From positions 13,940,392 through 14,004,391 of the forward strand of contig JABAKD010000029.1 of assembly GCA_012845835.1 (NCBI GenBank): DNA of 64,000 nucleotides, in the 5' to 3' direction. Below, one piece after another: positions 31,721 to 42,619 of this stretch (positions are counted from its first letter, which is position 1; each line of letters begins with the position of its first letter). A program made the position numbers and the translations under genes. The stretch comes from Undaria pinnatifida. Taxonomy: Eukaryota > Sar > Phaeophyceae > Laminariales > Alariaceae. A model generated the notes under the pieces. The model had not been told where the DNA came from and did not search any database. It saw only the letters and a list, made by a program, of their open reading frames with translations.

Positions 31721-33956
31721 GCAACCCCAATGAAAGAATCCGACGGTGTTGACGGTTGGTTTGGTGTTGCTGGTTCGGAGTGCCTGCCCAGTAGAGCAAT
31801 ATATGTTGTCGTGAGAGCTGGATTTTCACCTCCCGTTCCCATGATGGGCGAGATAACTCAGTCCAAGTCGTCTCGTACATCACGACGATGACCCCACCTC
31901 GACCGCGGGCCGATTTGTTACCGGTGATTTTTTTCACCTTGAGCCGCTGTGTAGGGGTGCCGACGGGTCGTCCTAAGTGACGTGATAAGGGGGGGATTTT
32001 TTTGTGAAAATATTGAGCGACGCGTGTTGCGTCAACCCGTCCGGAAGACACTTAGGCGTGTCGCCGCGGTCGTGGTGATTAGCGCGGGGCTTGTAGCGCT
32101 CGACGGAGACGCGGCGGTGCGATCTGCGCCGAGCATGTCCTTGGGGAGATCGAATTAGAGGAGTTTATCCCCGAGGGGGGAACTGTCTGCTGTGTCGGTA
32201 GACGGATAGGGGCAGACCGATGTTTTAAGGAGCCGTCCAATTGAGCGCAAATTTGGCCTTGAGCGTGCCGGGCTTCGCGCCCTGGCGAATAGCGGAGGCC
32301 GTATGATACAACCAAGTCCAATTACCCGCAACGAAGTTGGGGACCTGACGCAAAGCGTCTAAAAGAGCCCACCAGGTAGCTTTTGCCGTTCCACGCGAGA
32401 AGCTGTTAATGCATGCAATATCTTTGGTGCACTATTTTGGGTCACGATGCGAGGTCGCATTATGCGACGTGATCGCGGGCTACGCGCAGATTGTCACCGA
32501 CTCCGGAGCGGTCGAAAGTTGTAAAAGAGGGAGGCGCGGGAGCCGGCGCACGTAGACCTCGTTGGGGGCCAGACAAGAGGTGGCGATGGCCGAATTGTCG
32601 TGGGCGAATTCCACGTGAGGTAGTTGCGCATCCCAATCGTTTCGGGGCACTCGTTGACGACCACAGCCGGCATTTGAGCCATTGTGTGGTGGGCACTCTC
32701 CACACCACCGTTATCGCCCGGGTCACAGGAGCTGATGGCGTTTTTTCGACCACACCCAGAAGCTCGCAGGCTGCGGACGAAAGCTTAGAGCAGAACTGGA
32801 GGCCGTTGTTAGAGAGGATGCTACGTGGACACCCCCAAAGGGGAATGCATCGGTTGATAGGGGCATTGGCCGTACCCTGAGCTGCAACTCCAGCGTCAGT
32901 GACAGCGAATATGTCGGCACAGCCCTGAGTACGGCAGTGCCCCTGAAGCACCGGGGGGTAATTTTGTCGGATTAGCCCCCAAGAGGGCACCGCAAAAATT
33001 GGAGTAAAAATGGCGTCGGTGGCAGGCCACAATGGTGCGCGGCCAAGGCGGCCATCAACGGTATCGGCTAAAACAAAAACGGGGGTGACGAGTGTCCCGG
33101 CAGGAACAGAAAGGTCGTCAGTCCTCATACGTGGCCCGTGTGCACGAAAATCGCGAAAATAAGCGGAGATCAAGGGGAGTCCACACAAAACGGCGCTGTC
33201 GGGCTGGGGTACCAGCCTACCCAAGCCAATACCGGCGACCGGTGTAAAGGGGGGGTGTAGGCCGCAAGCCCCGGTGAGGCATACGGCCTTACCGTCTACA
33301 GGGGCGAGGCGGCTAAAACCACTGCGGTCGTGCTCAGTCGCCAGCTATGGCAGATGGGAGAGGGAATCGGCATTACCGTTGGCACTGCCCTTCGGATACT
33401 CCGATATCCATTCGATTCCCTTCATGACGTCAGCTACTGGGCCCCCTCCACTTTCCACACTGTTCCTCGGTGTGTCACCTGGGGCCTCGTAAAACGGAAC
33501 TTAACATATTGCCTGTTTGACCCCTCTGACCTCTCTCGAAGGGTCACCACTAACGCATGTTTCCCTTCAAAGTACTCTAAACGGTTTTATCGCGCACGCC
33601 GTCGAGGTCCCCGAAGGGTTGAATCAAAAGTACACATGTTTTTTGTCTTCATGTGCTGCGGCAAGGACATTCGATTTCAATCGCAACGGCATCTCGGAGC
33701 TACATTGTCGGGCGGTGTCAAACATACCCATGACGATATTTGAAGCAAATGTAGTTTGTAGTGCCGACCTTTTTATTAGATTCCTGACATTTGGATGGAG
33801 GTTTACATACTAAACCCGAAAAAAGCGACGATGCAAATCGCGTAGCATGCGCGGTCCAATGGGCAGTGACATACAGAAGGGGCCTCCCAAAAAGGCGGTA
33901 TCCCCATAAAAGGCGTTACCCCGATATAATATAAGGCAGCCAAAGTCGCTTGGCAT

Positions 33957-34225
33957 GATGACTGATTCTACGATACAGCCCCCCCCCCAAAACCACCGAT
34001 ATTCTTTATCGACCGTTTCATAGCTGCTTGACACGAAGGAAGGATGTTATGCAACAAAAATCTTCACATACTTTCTTGTTTGCAAAGGACTGTTGTGTCG
34101 AACGATGGCGTCGGGATGGCAAGGGGCACCGTATTTCTTCAGGAGATACGCCCGGGAGCTGGTTTTAAGACCGGCGATTTCGTTAAAAGCAAAGATCGGG
34201 GGTCTACCGTAGAACGACTCTGATT
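33957..34225 (+). repeat. Dispersed repeat family 5, copy 2
   Basis: Nearest in sequence to the 4485-4752 copy. Begins ACTGATTCTACGATA and ends CTACCGTAGAACGACT. Confidence 0.65.
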
Positions 34226-34295
34226 GAGCCCTTGCACTCATAACCCGGATTGAATAAGGCGCCTTCCCCGACCTCCGCCTTACTGGGGGACTCCT

Positions 34296-34435
34296 ACAAT
34301 AGCCTACGATAGCCTACAATAGCCTACAATAGCCTACTATAGCCTGCGATAGTCTACTATAGCTTACTATAACCTACCATCGCCTACTATAGCCTGCTAT
34401 AGCCTACGATAGCCTACTATAGCCTACTAGTCAGG
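34296..34435 (+). repeat. 10-bp minisatellite (CCTACTATAG)n
   Basis: About 14 units with A/G variants. The same unit expands again at 36940-37250. Confidence 0.95.
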
Positions 34436-36152
34436 CACTTGCACCTTGTCGATAGGAAGAGCGTGCTACCAGGATCTGTAAAGTCGCTACCCTGCCGCGT
34501 CTTGAAGTTCTTGTAGTCCGCCCACTGAAGAAACTTGGCGTACACTTCATCGCCCCCCCCCGGTTGGGTGAGCTCTCGACGAGGGTGGCGCTCGGCGTTT
34601 GGAGACTTGGAAGCCTTCCAAAAATCCTTCTCGGCCGAGTTTCCTTTTGCCCACGACACCTCGTCCGTATGCCAGTACTGGCGCATGAGCAGCAGCAGTT
34701 CTGGACTGGACGCGTCTCTCCTTCTAGTACGAGGCTTGTACCAGTAGGTTCCAGCAGCGATTGCGGCGTCCGGGGTCAACTCGGCTTGCAACTGCCGCGC
34801 CCGCTGAAGTGTCTCAGAGAACGAGTTCTGGCGAACCTCGAGATAGTCGGCCTTGCGTTTGCCCGTCACTGTTGAAGGCTCGTCGCCGTCGTCGTGTGCG
34901 GCAGCCGTAAGAACTGTCTGCCACGTTTCACTCCCCTTGTTGGTGTTGTTCATCATGCTTGCGTTCCTCAAGGCTCCCTTTAACGCGGTCGCCAATGCGG
35001 CTTCCACATCCATGACTTTGAACCTCTGGCACATGTCTTTCCCAGCCTCCACACCCGAAGATTCCAACAAACCCACCACGTCATCCGTCGCCATGCTTTT
35101 CATCGCTTCCACGAACATTGGCGCAGACTGCTTTCTCCAGTCTCCCTCTTCCTCCTGTGAGCGACACACCACACAACAGCCAGTCCGGAGGTCAGCAACA
35201 CTGATGGCGGAGCAATCGACACTTCAATGTACTTTTAGTCATGAGTACAACACTTGAGATAAGGACGGTGCTACTGTAAGTACTGCAGCAGGAGCAACAC
35301 CCAGTACTCTACGAGTGCGTGTATAAACCTTGCTAACCCTACACGTAAAATCTCAACCAGAGGTTCGACGGAGTAGTCAGCATACTACGTCGCGTCGACT
35401 ACTGGGCAGATGGTGCACACGCACACTCTATAAGTGACACACACTGCTGCTGTGGGCACAAAGACAAGCCACGGTCTGTCTCACACACAGACCGTGTCGC
35501 TCAGTCGATACTCCACGAGAACATGTCCTGAAGGCCTTACACGAGAGATCTCAACCAAGCAACACATTCGTACGAGTAGGTACCTGTATCATACAGAACT
35601 ACCACACGCAAGATTGAAATACAGAAGAGAAGTAGCCCGTGGCACACGCTGCTGCTTGGACAAAAATACAAGCACAGGTTATCCCACACGCCGACTGTGC
35701 CGCTTGATATCAATAATCATACGTACCTCTTTGTCGGCTGGCGAAGCGATTGGTGTAGCCGATGACATGCGCCGCAGGTCCTCGTTGCGACATCATCCCC
35801 ACCACCGCTGCAGTTATCAATTGGGCATGCCTCGACCTCGACGCTGCGGCTCGGTCTTCGCGCCTCGGGATGGATTTTGACGTGTTTTTCTCGACGCACT
35901 GCCATGAGTTCTTCAGCCGCAGCCTTGCCTGCAGCAGACAAAGCTTCGACTTTGTTTACCAAGCTGGTGTGGATGGCTTTCCCTCTCCTCCCGTCCCGCA
36001 TCAAGCAGCTCTTCAGCTGAAGTCCTTTGGGGTGCTTTTTCCAAGAGTGTTCCACCACATACATACTCGTGGTCGTCGAAAGAATCGAGTTTGCGCTCAC
36101 ACTTGCCGCTCTTCATTACCTCTCCCGGCTGGGCGGCCAGGGTAGCGTTCAT
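34417..36152 (-). pseudogene. Unknown two-exon gene, frameshifted
   Basis: Right part, from an ATG at 36152: it starts MNATLAAQPGEVMKSG and runs into ALSAAGKAAAEELMAVRREK and a Cys/His-rich end (CPIDNC, TRTCGACHRLH), then a donor AAAGAG|GTACGT at about 35737. The frame shifts at about 36064, where TATG is directly repeated, and the second frame then continues with coding character. Left part: an acceptor at about 35156 and 240 codons (EEEGDWRKQSAPMFVEAM..., a Lys/Arg segment TGKRKADYLE, then DEVYAKFLQWADYKNF) to a stop at 34417, just inside the 10-bp array. The splice phases of the two parts differ by one base. I do not recognise the family. Read as a recently broken gene, or a member of a repeated family. 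Confidence 0.4.
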
Positions 36153-36569
36153 TGTCGACCCTCCGGAGGTCCGAGGTTTGCTCGGATTTCCACTCTGTGA
36201 AGCTCTACACCCCCTAAAACGACCAAGCGCGGCGTTGTTTGAACGATGGAACGTACAAAAAATCCGCCCGCGTTTATCGTTTATCGGGGTATTTTTTTCG
36301 TCAAGATTTTCAGGCCTTTCGGGGTCGTCTTTTTTTTTTTTTTTTCGCGTTCCACTTTTAATATCGCGTTTAACCTCTTTCCAACTGGAAACCCGTTTTT
36401 GGGTACATAATTACTTGGATTTAGTATAGGGAGGGGTTTGGGGCACTAAAGGGATTAACCGACGTTTCCCCTCTTTTTTTTCTTCTTTGCTGAGTATTTG
36501 GGTCTCCGCAGGAAATATCGCTTGTTTGCGGATGGCGCCTATTAAGCCTTATTATATATAGTATAATAG
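36153..36569. other. Upstream of the broken gene, nothing else recognised
   Basis: T-rich tracts (36334-36350) and a TTATATATAG-type AT run next to the TRIM. No exon supported. Confidence 0.4.
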
Positions 36570-36939
36570 TGTTAAGGTATTAGTGGGGTATTAGTCCGTT
36601 TGATCACTTGCAAAAGGTTAACCAATAGCTTACCCAAACTAAGCCTTATAACACTCTCCCCCCCTGAAACGGCGGGATAGCAGGTCGGCCGGATATACGG
36701 CGGACCTGTCAATTATCCAAGCCGTTTCATTCCCTGGGGTACCAGGGAGAGTATTTTTCAAGTTCGACATGGGGAAAATCTGAAAAGTTTATTATTATTG
36801 TGGACGGTGGGGATCGAACCCACGACCCAAAAACCCATGGGCTGTCGACGACGCCATTTGTTAGGATAATTGTGGGGCAGTCCGTTTGACCGCTTGCAAA
36901 AGGTTAACCAATAGCTTACCCAAACTAAGCCTTATAACA
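36570..36939 (-). mobile_element. TRIM: 370-bp miniature LTR retrotransposon
   Basis: Direct terminal repeats at 36570-36653 (84 bp) and 36859-36939 (81 bp) both start TGTTA and end TTATAACA. They share the core TTGCAAAAGGTTAACCAATA. ATAG flanks both outer ends (4-bp target duplication). On the minus strand, the right repeat is followed after two bases by a primer-binding-site-like TGGCGTCGTCGACAGC (36841-36856). Next to it lies a tRNA-like T arm and 3' end (stem GTGGG, loop TTCGATC, stem CCCAC, then CGTCCA; about 36801-36823). There is no coding capacity. The related primer site in the 39.5-48-kb element suggests that element family as the source of enzymes. Confidence 0.75.
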
Positions 36940-37250
36940 ATAGCCTACTGTATGTAGCCTACGATAGCCTACGATAGCATACGATAGCCTACTATAGCCT
37001 ACTATAACCTACGATAGCCTACGATTGCCTACTACTACAGCCTCCTGTACATAGCCTACCATAGCCTACTAGACTATATAGCCTACTATAATAGCCTACT
37101 ATAGCCTACTATATAGCCTACTATAGCCTACCATGGCCTACCATAGCCTACTATATATAGCCTGCGGTATTACTATATAGCCTACTACATATAGCCGACT
37201 ACATAGCCTACGATAGACTACGATAGCCTACGATATAGCCTACGATAACA
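36940..37250 (+). repeat. 10-bp minisatellite (CCTACTATAG)n
   Basis: Degenerate continuation of the unit seen at 34296-34435, with ATAGCC/TATATAGCC length variants. It starts at the TRIM's target site. Confidence 0.9.
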
Positions 37251-37429
37251 CAGGTAACTGGTAGACAAAAATATAACGATTTCAATTGTTGGGTACACTG
37301 GATTTTTGGGTGGTTTGTATTTATCTCCTATCTATAACGCACGTATATTTCAACGCGCGCAGAAGGTTGAAGCGCGGTGTTGCTGCTTGCTCCTGCTATC
37401 GGTCGTAGATAAAGAAAGTTCCTGCCGTC

Positions 37430-37660
37430 TTGATTTTTTTTTCTGCAGCTAGCTCTGCCCTCGCTACCCCTTCCCCCAAAACACCAATGCTCCGATCCCT
37501 GACGTTGCCACCTCCAACCGCGAGGGCCAAGTCCTCCCTCCCATGCATTTCCGGAAAAGTATCGAGCGACAATCCGCTGTCCAAATCAATGGCTGGTTTG
37601 TAAACTGCTGCGCGTATGTTTCAACGTGCAGAAGGTTGCGCCGTATTGTTGTCAAGACGT
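37430..37660 (-). repeat. Single inverted copy of the 260-bp satellite
   Basis: The complement of the 2636-3715 unit: GAGGGCCAAGTCCTCCCTCC, CGACAATCCGCTGTCC, TGTTTCAACGTGCAGAAGG. Confidence 0.8.
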
Positions 37661-38327
37661 ATTGAAACCGGCTGGCGTCACAACCTAACTACTAAGAAGG
37701 CTAACCAACCCACCGAAAAAAGATACAAAATAAATACGATCCATGTCGAAAAATAATTTTTTGGTAGGTTGGGTGGTAGGAGAACGTATTCCGACAAAGA
37801 ACCCACTTTTTAGCTGATTTTGCGAAGGGTTGGGTTGGCCTTGGATTTCGACATTCATTCGACAGTTTCAAGACTACTGTTATTATACCTGGCATATGGC
37901 AGTTTTTTTTCCTACCCAATGCCTCCCCGCCAAAGTTGGTGAATTGAAAACACCCAAATGCCGCGCCTCTATTATTGCTACTGATACTTCGAAGTAGTTG
38001 TTTAGGTACCGTCACACGATATAGAGGTGGCACGGTATGCCACCCCTGTAACATAATTTTAAAATATCGGCTGAGATGCATGCCCGCATTGCTGTGGCCA
38101 CAGCGCTGTGTTATGGTTATCTCTTCTCCGTTGCGGCGTAACGATTCATTGGCAAGCATCTCCTAATTTCCTGGCAGGCGTTATCGCCTGCCTGACTGAA
38201 TGAGATGAACCCACCCCCTTCTTGTCAGCAGGCATTGGGCGGACAGCAAGCAATCGACACAAAAGTTATTCACCATCTAAGCAACCTTCGTGTGAGTGAC
38301 CAATACAGAGACATAAACTTCGAAGTA
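37661..38327. other. No gene recognised
   Basis: AT-rich, with a 'TTGGTAGGTTGGGTGG' segment. No exon, RNA gene or repeat copy supported. Confidence 0.4.
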
Positions 38328-38745
38328 TACGTGGTAGTCTGGGTGGCAAGCGGTATAGTTGGTTTTCCAGGCGCGAGTAGTGAGACGTATGCACCAGTAT
38401 GGACCTGGCACATCGTAGGCTGACTCCCAATTTCATTTTTTATGTGTTTCTGGCGGAGGCATGAATTGCGTCAGTTGCGATATAGTCTAGGCGTGTACCA
38501 CCTTTGGTTTGTTTGTGTGTTTTTTCCCTGGGGTATTCCTCAGCTAGCTCCAGAGTGACTGGAGCCTGTCCTGTGACCACGGACTTGATTATGCGAGTTA
38601 ATGTGAGAACATCAACAACAACAACAACCACAACAACAACAACCACAACAACAACAACAACAACCACAACAACAACAACAACAACCACAACAACAACAAC
38701 AACCACAACAACAACAACAACCACAACAACAATAACAACAACAGA
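38328..38745 (+). mobile_element. Family-2 short retroelement with (CAA)n tail, full copy
   Basis: About 280 bp of body collinear with 28162-28461 (complement), containing GGTGGCAAGCGGTATAG, ATGGACCTGGCACATCG and CTGTGACCACGGACTTG. It ends in AACAACAAC/AACCACAAC repeats for about 135 bp. The common 3' end, variable 5' truncation and microsatellite tail are typical of LINE-mobilised elements (inference). Confidence 0.75.
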
Positions 38746-39516
38746 GCCAGAGGTCACCCTGCAAATCAATGGCTAGTTGGTCCCTATAGGTCAACACTGC
38801 CCGATCGTACTACATACAGCTGCAGAGTGCCAAGGTTGTCCTTGACGCACGTCAGGACGCGACGGCACTTAAACAGAGTTAAAATATATTTTAATATTTT
38901 GCACTTACTTGACTCGCAGTTTTTTCACGAAACACAGCAGTTTTTGAAATATATTTTGCTTAACAGTAATTTTTGAAATATATTTGCTTATTCTGAAACA
39001 GATGTGGAATACCCCTCTTCAACCTTAACCCCGTTTAGAGCCCCAAAATCCCTCCCTATAGTAACTTCAAGTAAAATTGTAAAAAAAGGGTTTCCAGTAA
39101 TGAAGGCGTTAACTCACAACCATTTGAACCTGGTTCACAACAAGAGTTTTATGAAATTGTGTGGTGCACTGCGCAGCATAACCACAGGTACCCGGATTTA
39201 CTTCATAAAATTACTAGAAACACGTCGGAGCTGTGAGTTGACAACAGTTTAATGTCGATGTCACGGCACTCCTAGTGGGGAATGCGTGGTTGGTCGGTGT
39301 TGGGAAGCGTGCCCCTCGTGGGCTTTGGTGTCTTTATTAGTCTCTCCTCATGGCTCGTTGGCTAGGCTCAAAGCTCATGCATTATTTCCCTAAATATAAT
39401 GCTAAAAAGACAGACACAACAGGGCTAGGCAGGGTAGGGCAGGGTAGTGACATGAGGGGCGTCCTGCTTCTCCCATCATCGTTACCTGCATTATCGCCCG
39501 TCTATGATGGCCTTGA
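38746..39516. other. AT-rich spacer
   Basis: Contains a short duplicated TTTTTGAAATATATTTTGCTT motif (38940-38995). No gene seen. Confidence 0.4.
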
Positions 39517-39785
39517 TGTTAAATCAATGGCGGGGGACACAGAGTGCCCCCTGCAGGTTTGCTAATTGAGCAGGTCCTCGGAGAGTTCTCACTTTCGTTC
39601 CTTCGTAGAGATATAGCTTTATTCGTTTCCACCAGAGCCCGGGATAGCTTCTGAGATCGGAGGCACGTGCTTCTTTTCTAATTCTTAACTTTCACGAATA
39701 TAAACCGCCAACCTTATCATACGAAACCCATCCAAATGATCTCAAATTAAGATAATTACAGGCCTTTCGAGGCCGTATCTTAACA
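39517..39785 (-). repeat. 3' LTR of the Gypsy element
   Basis: Begins TGTTAAAT and ends TCTTAACA (matching inverted ends). By eye it differs from the other LTR at roughly 17-18 of 269 sites. A polypurine-like AGGGTGGGCTAG, read on the minus strand, adjoins it at 39786-39797. Confidence 0.93.
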
Positions 39786-41050
39786 CTAGCCCACCCTGAT
39801 GAGTCGCATATGCAGAAATATGGGAGATTCGGGGAAACTCCGGTTCTACGAACTAGACCATGAGTCGAAGATGCGGCTCCTCAAAACCCACTCCCACACC
39901 TCTAACCGTCTGGCTATGGAGCCAGGAACACGCGAAGAAAAGCAGTAGAAAGAAACAAAGACCCTACAACAAGGCAATAGTCACCCATCAAAAACCGGCC
40001 GCATGCCGCCGGTGTGGCGGGGGGGGGCAGAAAAGGCTCTAGAATCTGCCGCATGCCGCCGGTGTGGCGGGGGGGGCAGGAAAGGCTCTACGGCAAACCA
40101 ACCACAGAAAAAGGTACTATGGCGAGGCGAGCCCTCGTCGATATGGACGGGAACACAGGCGCTAACCCAAGGGAGAAGTCATGCGAAAAACCTCCCGCGG
40201 GCCATCGGCAAGGCGGGGGGTTAGACGAGGAAACGACAAATACCCGGGATGGAAGGTGGCAACACCTACAGCCCCGCTAGGGGAGGAAGTGTTTTGACGA
40301 AAAAAACAAAGCAGAATAAATACAACACACAAAACATGAAAGATGATACACAGACCCGTACATAGCCCTGTACCACGTTACGCGCGAACAGGGTACCCTG
40401 GTCGCCCCCTGGCTCAGGGCTGAAGAGGGCGTCGGCAGGGCGAAATTGAACAATGACGAAAAGGCGACAGCCCTGCGCCTCAGATAGCGGCGTTTTACCC
40501 AAACCCTGACCCGGCACTGAGCAGGGGGTTCGGCAGGACAAAAAGAAAAATCAATGGCAGAACCGCCCCAAAACCCGACGAAGACTCTCAGGACACTACG
40601 AACAACCTAAAGACAAAGACGCAAAACTCATAACTAAAAAAAAATGAAGAACTATCGAGGAGCGGTGGTGGCTTGGAAGTCAACTGGCCACGGCCGCGCC
40701 TCGAGATTCGTCTACGTTACGTTGGATTCCCCGAGGAAACGCGCTGGCGATGTGAACTTGCAAGCACCAAGAAACTCGTACGGCTTCCGTTGAAGTCGTG
40801 TAGCGCGCCGGGGGAAGAGGAAGTTTAATCGGTCCCGGGTCGTCCAGGAAGCGGACCAGTCATACCTTGTCCTCGGTAGTGCTCGCGCTGATTTTTCCAA
40901 GCCACCATGAACCATCGTCTCCCTTGGACCAAAAGTGGGCTCCCTTAGAGGGAGTACTGTGTCGTGGTAGCGACGGAGCCAATCGGCGCGGGGAACACAG
41001 GCGTAGCCCGGCGCTAGGAAACGTTCCCCGTTGTTGCGGGAGAGCTCACG

Positions 41051-42619
41051 CTATGCCGCCCCGATCCGCATTCGGCGGTAGAGGCGGTTGGTTTGGCGGT
41101 GCTGGTCCGGGGTTCCGGCCCAATAACGCAAGATGTGGGAGTGGGAGAGGTGAAGGTCCATTTCCCGCTCCCAGGAGGGTTCGGAGAGTCCCGCCCAATG
41201 CGTCTTGTATAGCACCGCGATGACGCCACCTCGCCTCCGTACCGACTGATGACCAGTGATCTGCTCCACCTCCAGCCGTTGGAGGGGAGTCGAAACGTCG
41301 TCTTGAGTGACGTGGTACGGCGGGGACTTCTTGGAAAATTTGTTGAGCACATACTGTGTTAGCCCCGCCGGTAGGTTTTTGGGCATGTCCCCGCTGTCGA
41401 GGTGGTTGTCACAGGGTTTGCAGCGCTCGATGGCCACACACCGACGAGCGTCCGAACCAGGCAGGCCGGAAGGGAGATCCAAATAAAGGAGGTTGCTCCC
41501 GAGCGGCGAGCCGTCCGGGGTCTCGGCGGCGGAGCAGGGACCGACGACCAGGACCTTGTATGGGCCCGTCCAGTTAAGCGCGAGTTTGGCCTTGAGTACC
41601 TTGGCGTCGGTGTTCGCCTTCACACCCTGGCGGATGGTAGAGGCAGAATTGTATACCCATGCCCAACCACCCACAGTGAAGTTAGGTGCTGGACGCAGCG
41701 CGTCGGCGAGGGCGGAGTTTCTGCGGTTAACACGGGAAACGGTGAGGGCGTGGTGTGCGCGGACAATGTCGTTCGCGCGCTTTTGCCGGTCGGTGGCTAA
41801 ATCACAATAGGCCAGGTGGTCACGGGTCAGACTCTGGTGTCCCACGACACCTGTGCGGTCGAAAATCGTCAGGGGGAGCCGTGGGAGTCTTCCCATGTGG
41901 ACCTCGTTGGGCGCCAAACCCGTCGCCGCGCTGACAGAGTTGTTGTAAGCGAATTCTACGTGGGGCAGATGCAAGTCCCAATCGTCTTGTCGCTCGTTGA
42001 CGACCATAGCCAGCATTTGTGTCATAGTGTGACTTACCCGCTCAACGCCCCCGTTACAGTTGGGATGATAGGAGCTTGTAGCAAACTTGTGTACACCCAA
42101 TAGCTGATATACAGCTTGTGAAAGCTTGGAGCAGAACTGCAGTCCGTTGTCCGAGAGTATGGTGCGCGGGCACCCCCACAAGGGGATGTATTGGTTCACC
42201 AGGACATTGGCTGTACCTTCCGCGGTGAACTCAGCGGCAATGACGGGGAACATGTCGGCCCGACGACTGAAGCGATCGGTGAACAGCAGGATGTAGGTGT
42301 TGCCTCGTGGTGTGACCGGAAGGGGGCCGAAGTAGTCAACACTGACGGCGATACCTGGACCTTCCAGCAGAGGCATTGTGATGATGGGCCAGCGGACAGT
42401 CAGACGTGGGGTTTTCCGCGCTTGGCACTTCAAGCAGTGGCGAAACCACCACCGGGTGCACACATTCATGCCAATCCACCAATAAAGACGCTCCAGCATG
42501 TGCAACGTGCGTGTGGTGCCAAGGTGACAAGAGGCCGTCGAGTGACAAGCTTGACCATGATCCAAGGGCGCATGAGAAGGGGAACGTAGATGCGAACTGG
42601 CTCGTCGTTTAGCAAGCAA
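41051..42619 (-). CDS. Gypsy integrase with chromodomain (Pol C-terminal part)
   Basis: Inserts element cDNA into host chromatin. Within the 522-codon frame are an HHCC zinc finger (H32, H40, C62, C65) and a DDE core with D95 (SVDYFGPLP), D157 (ILSDNGLQF) and E193 (NGGVERV), the last two 36 apart as in the DD35E family. A GPY/F module (NWTGPYKVLVV) and a C-terminal chromodomain (GGVIAVLYKTHWAGLSEPSW then EREMDLHLSHSHILRYWAGT) follow. The chromodomain places it with chromoviruses. The frame of the preceding Pol part (from about 42846) is shifted relative to this one near 42560, so the polyprotein is broken there. The first residues before the zinc finger are therefore not the natural N-terminus. 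Confidence 0.93.
   Translation of the reverse strand: MLAKRRASSHLRSPSHAPLDHGQACHSTASCHLGTTRTLHMLERLYWWIGMNVCTRWWFRHCLKCQARKTPRLTVRWPIITMPLLEGPGIAVSVDYFGPLPVTPRGNTYILLFTDRFSRRADMFPVIAAEFTAEGTANVLVNQYIPLWGCPRTILSDNGLQFCSKLSQAVYQLLGVHKFATSSYHPNCNGGVERVSHTMTQMLAMVVNERQDDWDLHLPHVEFAYNNSVSAATGLAPNEVHMGRLPRLPLTIFDRTGVVGHQSLTRDHLAYCDLATDRQKRANDIVRAHHALTVSRVNRRNSALADALRPAPNFTVGGWAWVYNSASTIRQGVKANTDAKVLKAKLALNWTGPYKVLVVGPCSAAETPDGSPLGSNLLYLDLPSGLPGSDARRCVAIERCKPCDNHLDSGDMPKNLPAGLTQYVLNKFSKKSPPYHVTQDDVSTPLQRLEVEQITGHQSVRRRGGVIAVLYKTHWAGLSEPSWEREMDLHLSHSHILRYWAGTPDQHRQTNRLYRRMRIGAA

Larger units (their letters stand above)
30141..33500 (-). pseudogene. Decayed Gypsy element, second copy
   Basis: Collinear with the internal part of the 39.5-48-kb element. 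The left end (CCACCCTGATGAG) equals that element's sequence next to its left LTR. Then come the chromodomain remnant (ITGNKSARGRGGVIVVMYE, PSWEREVKIQLS), an integrase remnant in which the second catalytic Asp has become Asn (ILSNNGLQF), a proline-rich segment, and an RNase H tail trace (KGSANGNADSLSHLP, about 33340-33415). Several frameshifts are present and a large part of the integrase is deleted. No LTR was found at 29.8-30.1 kb. A family-4 repeat and a SINE are inserted in it. Confidence 0.8.

Noticed and set aside
36801-36860. tRNA gene on the minus strand
   Set aside because: Only a T arm and acceptor 3' strand can be drawn. The D arm, anticodon arm and a pairing 5' acceptor strand are missing, and it lies inside the TRIM.
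38440-38797. Poly-valine, poly-threonine and Cys/Gly-rich frames
   Set aside because: They come from the (CAA)n tail of a retroelement.
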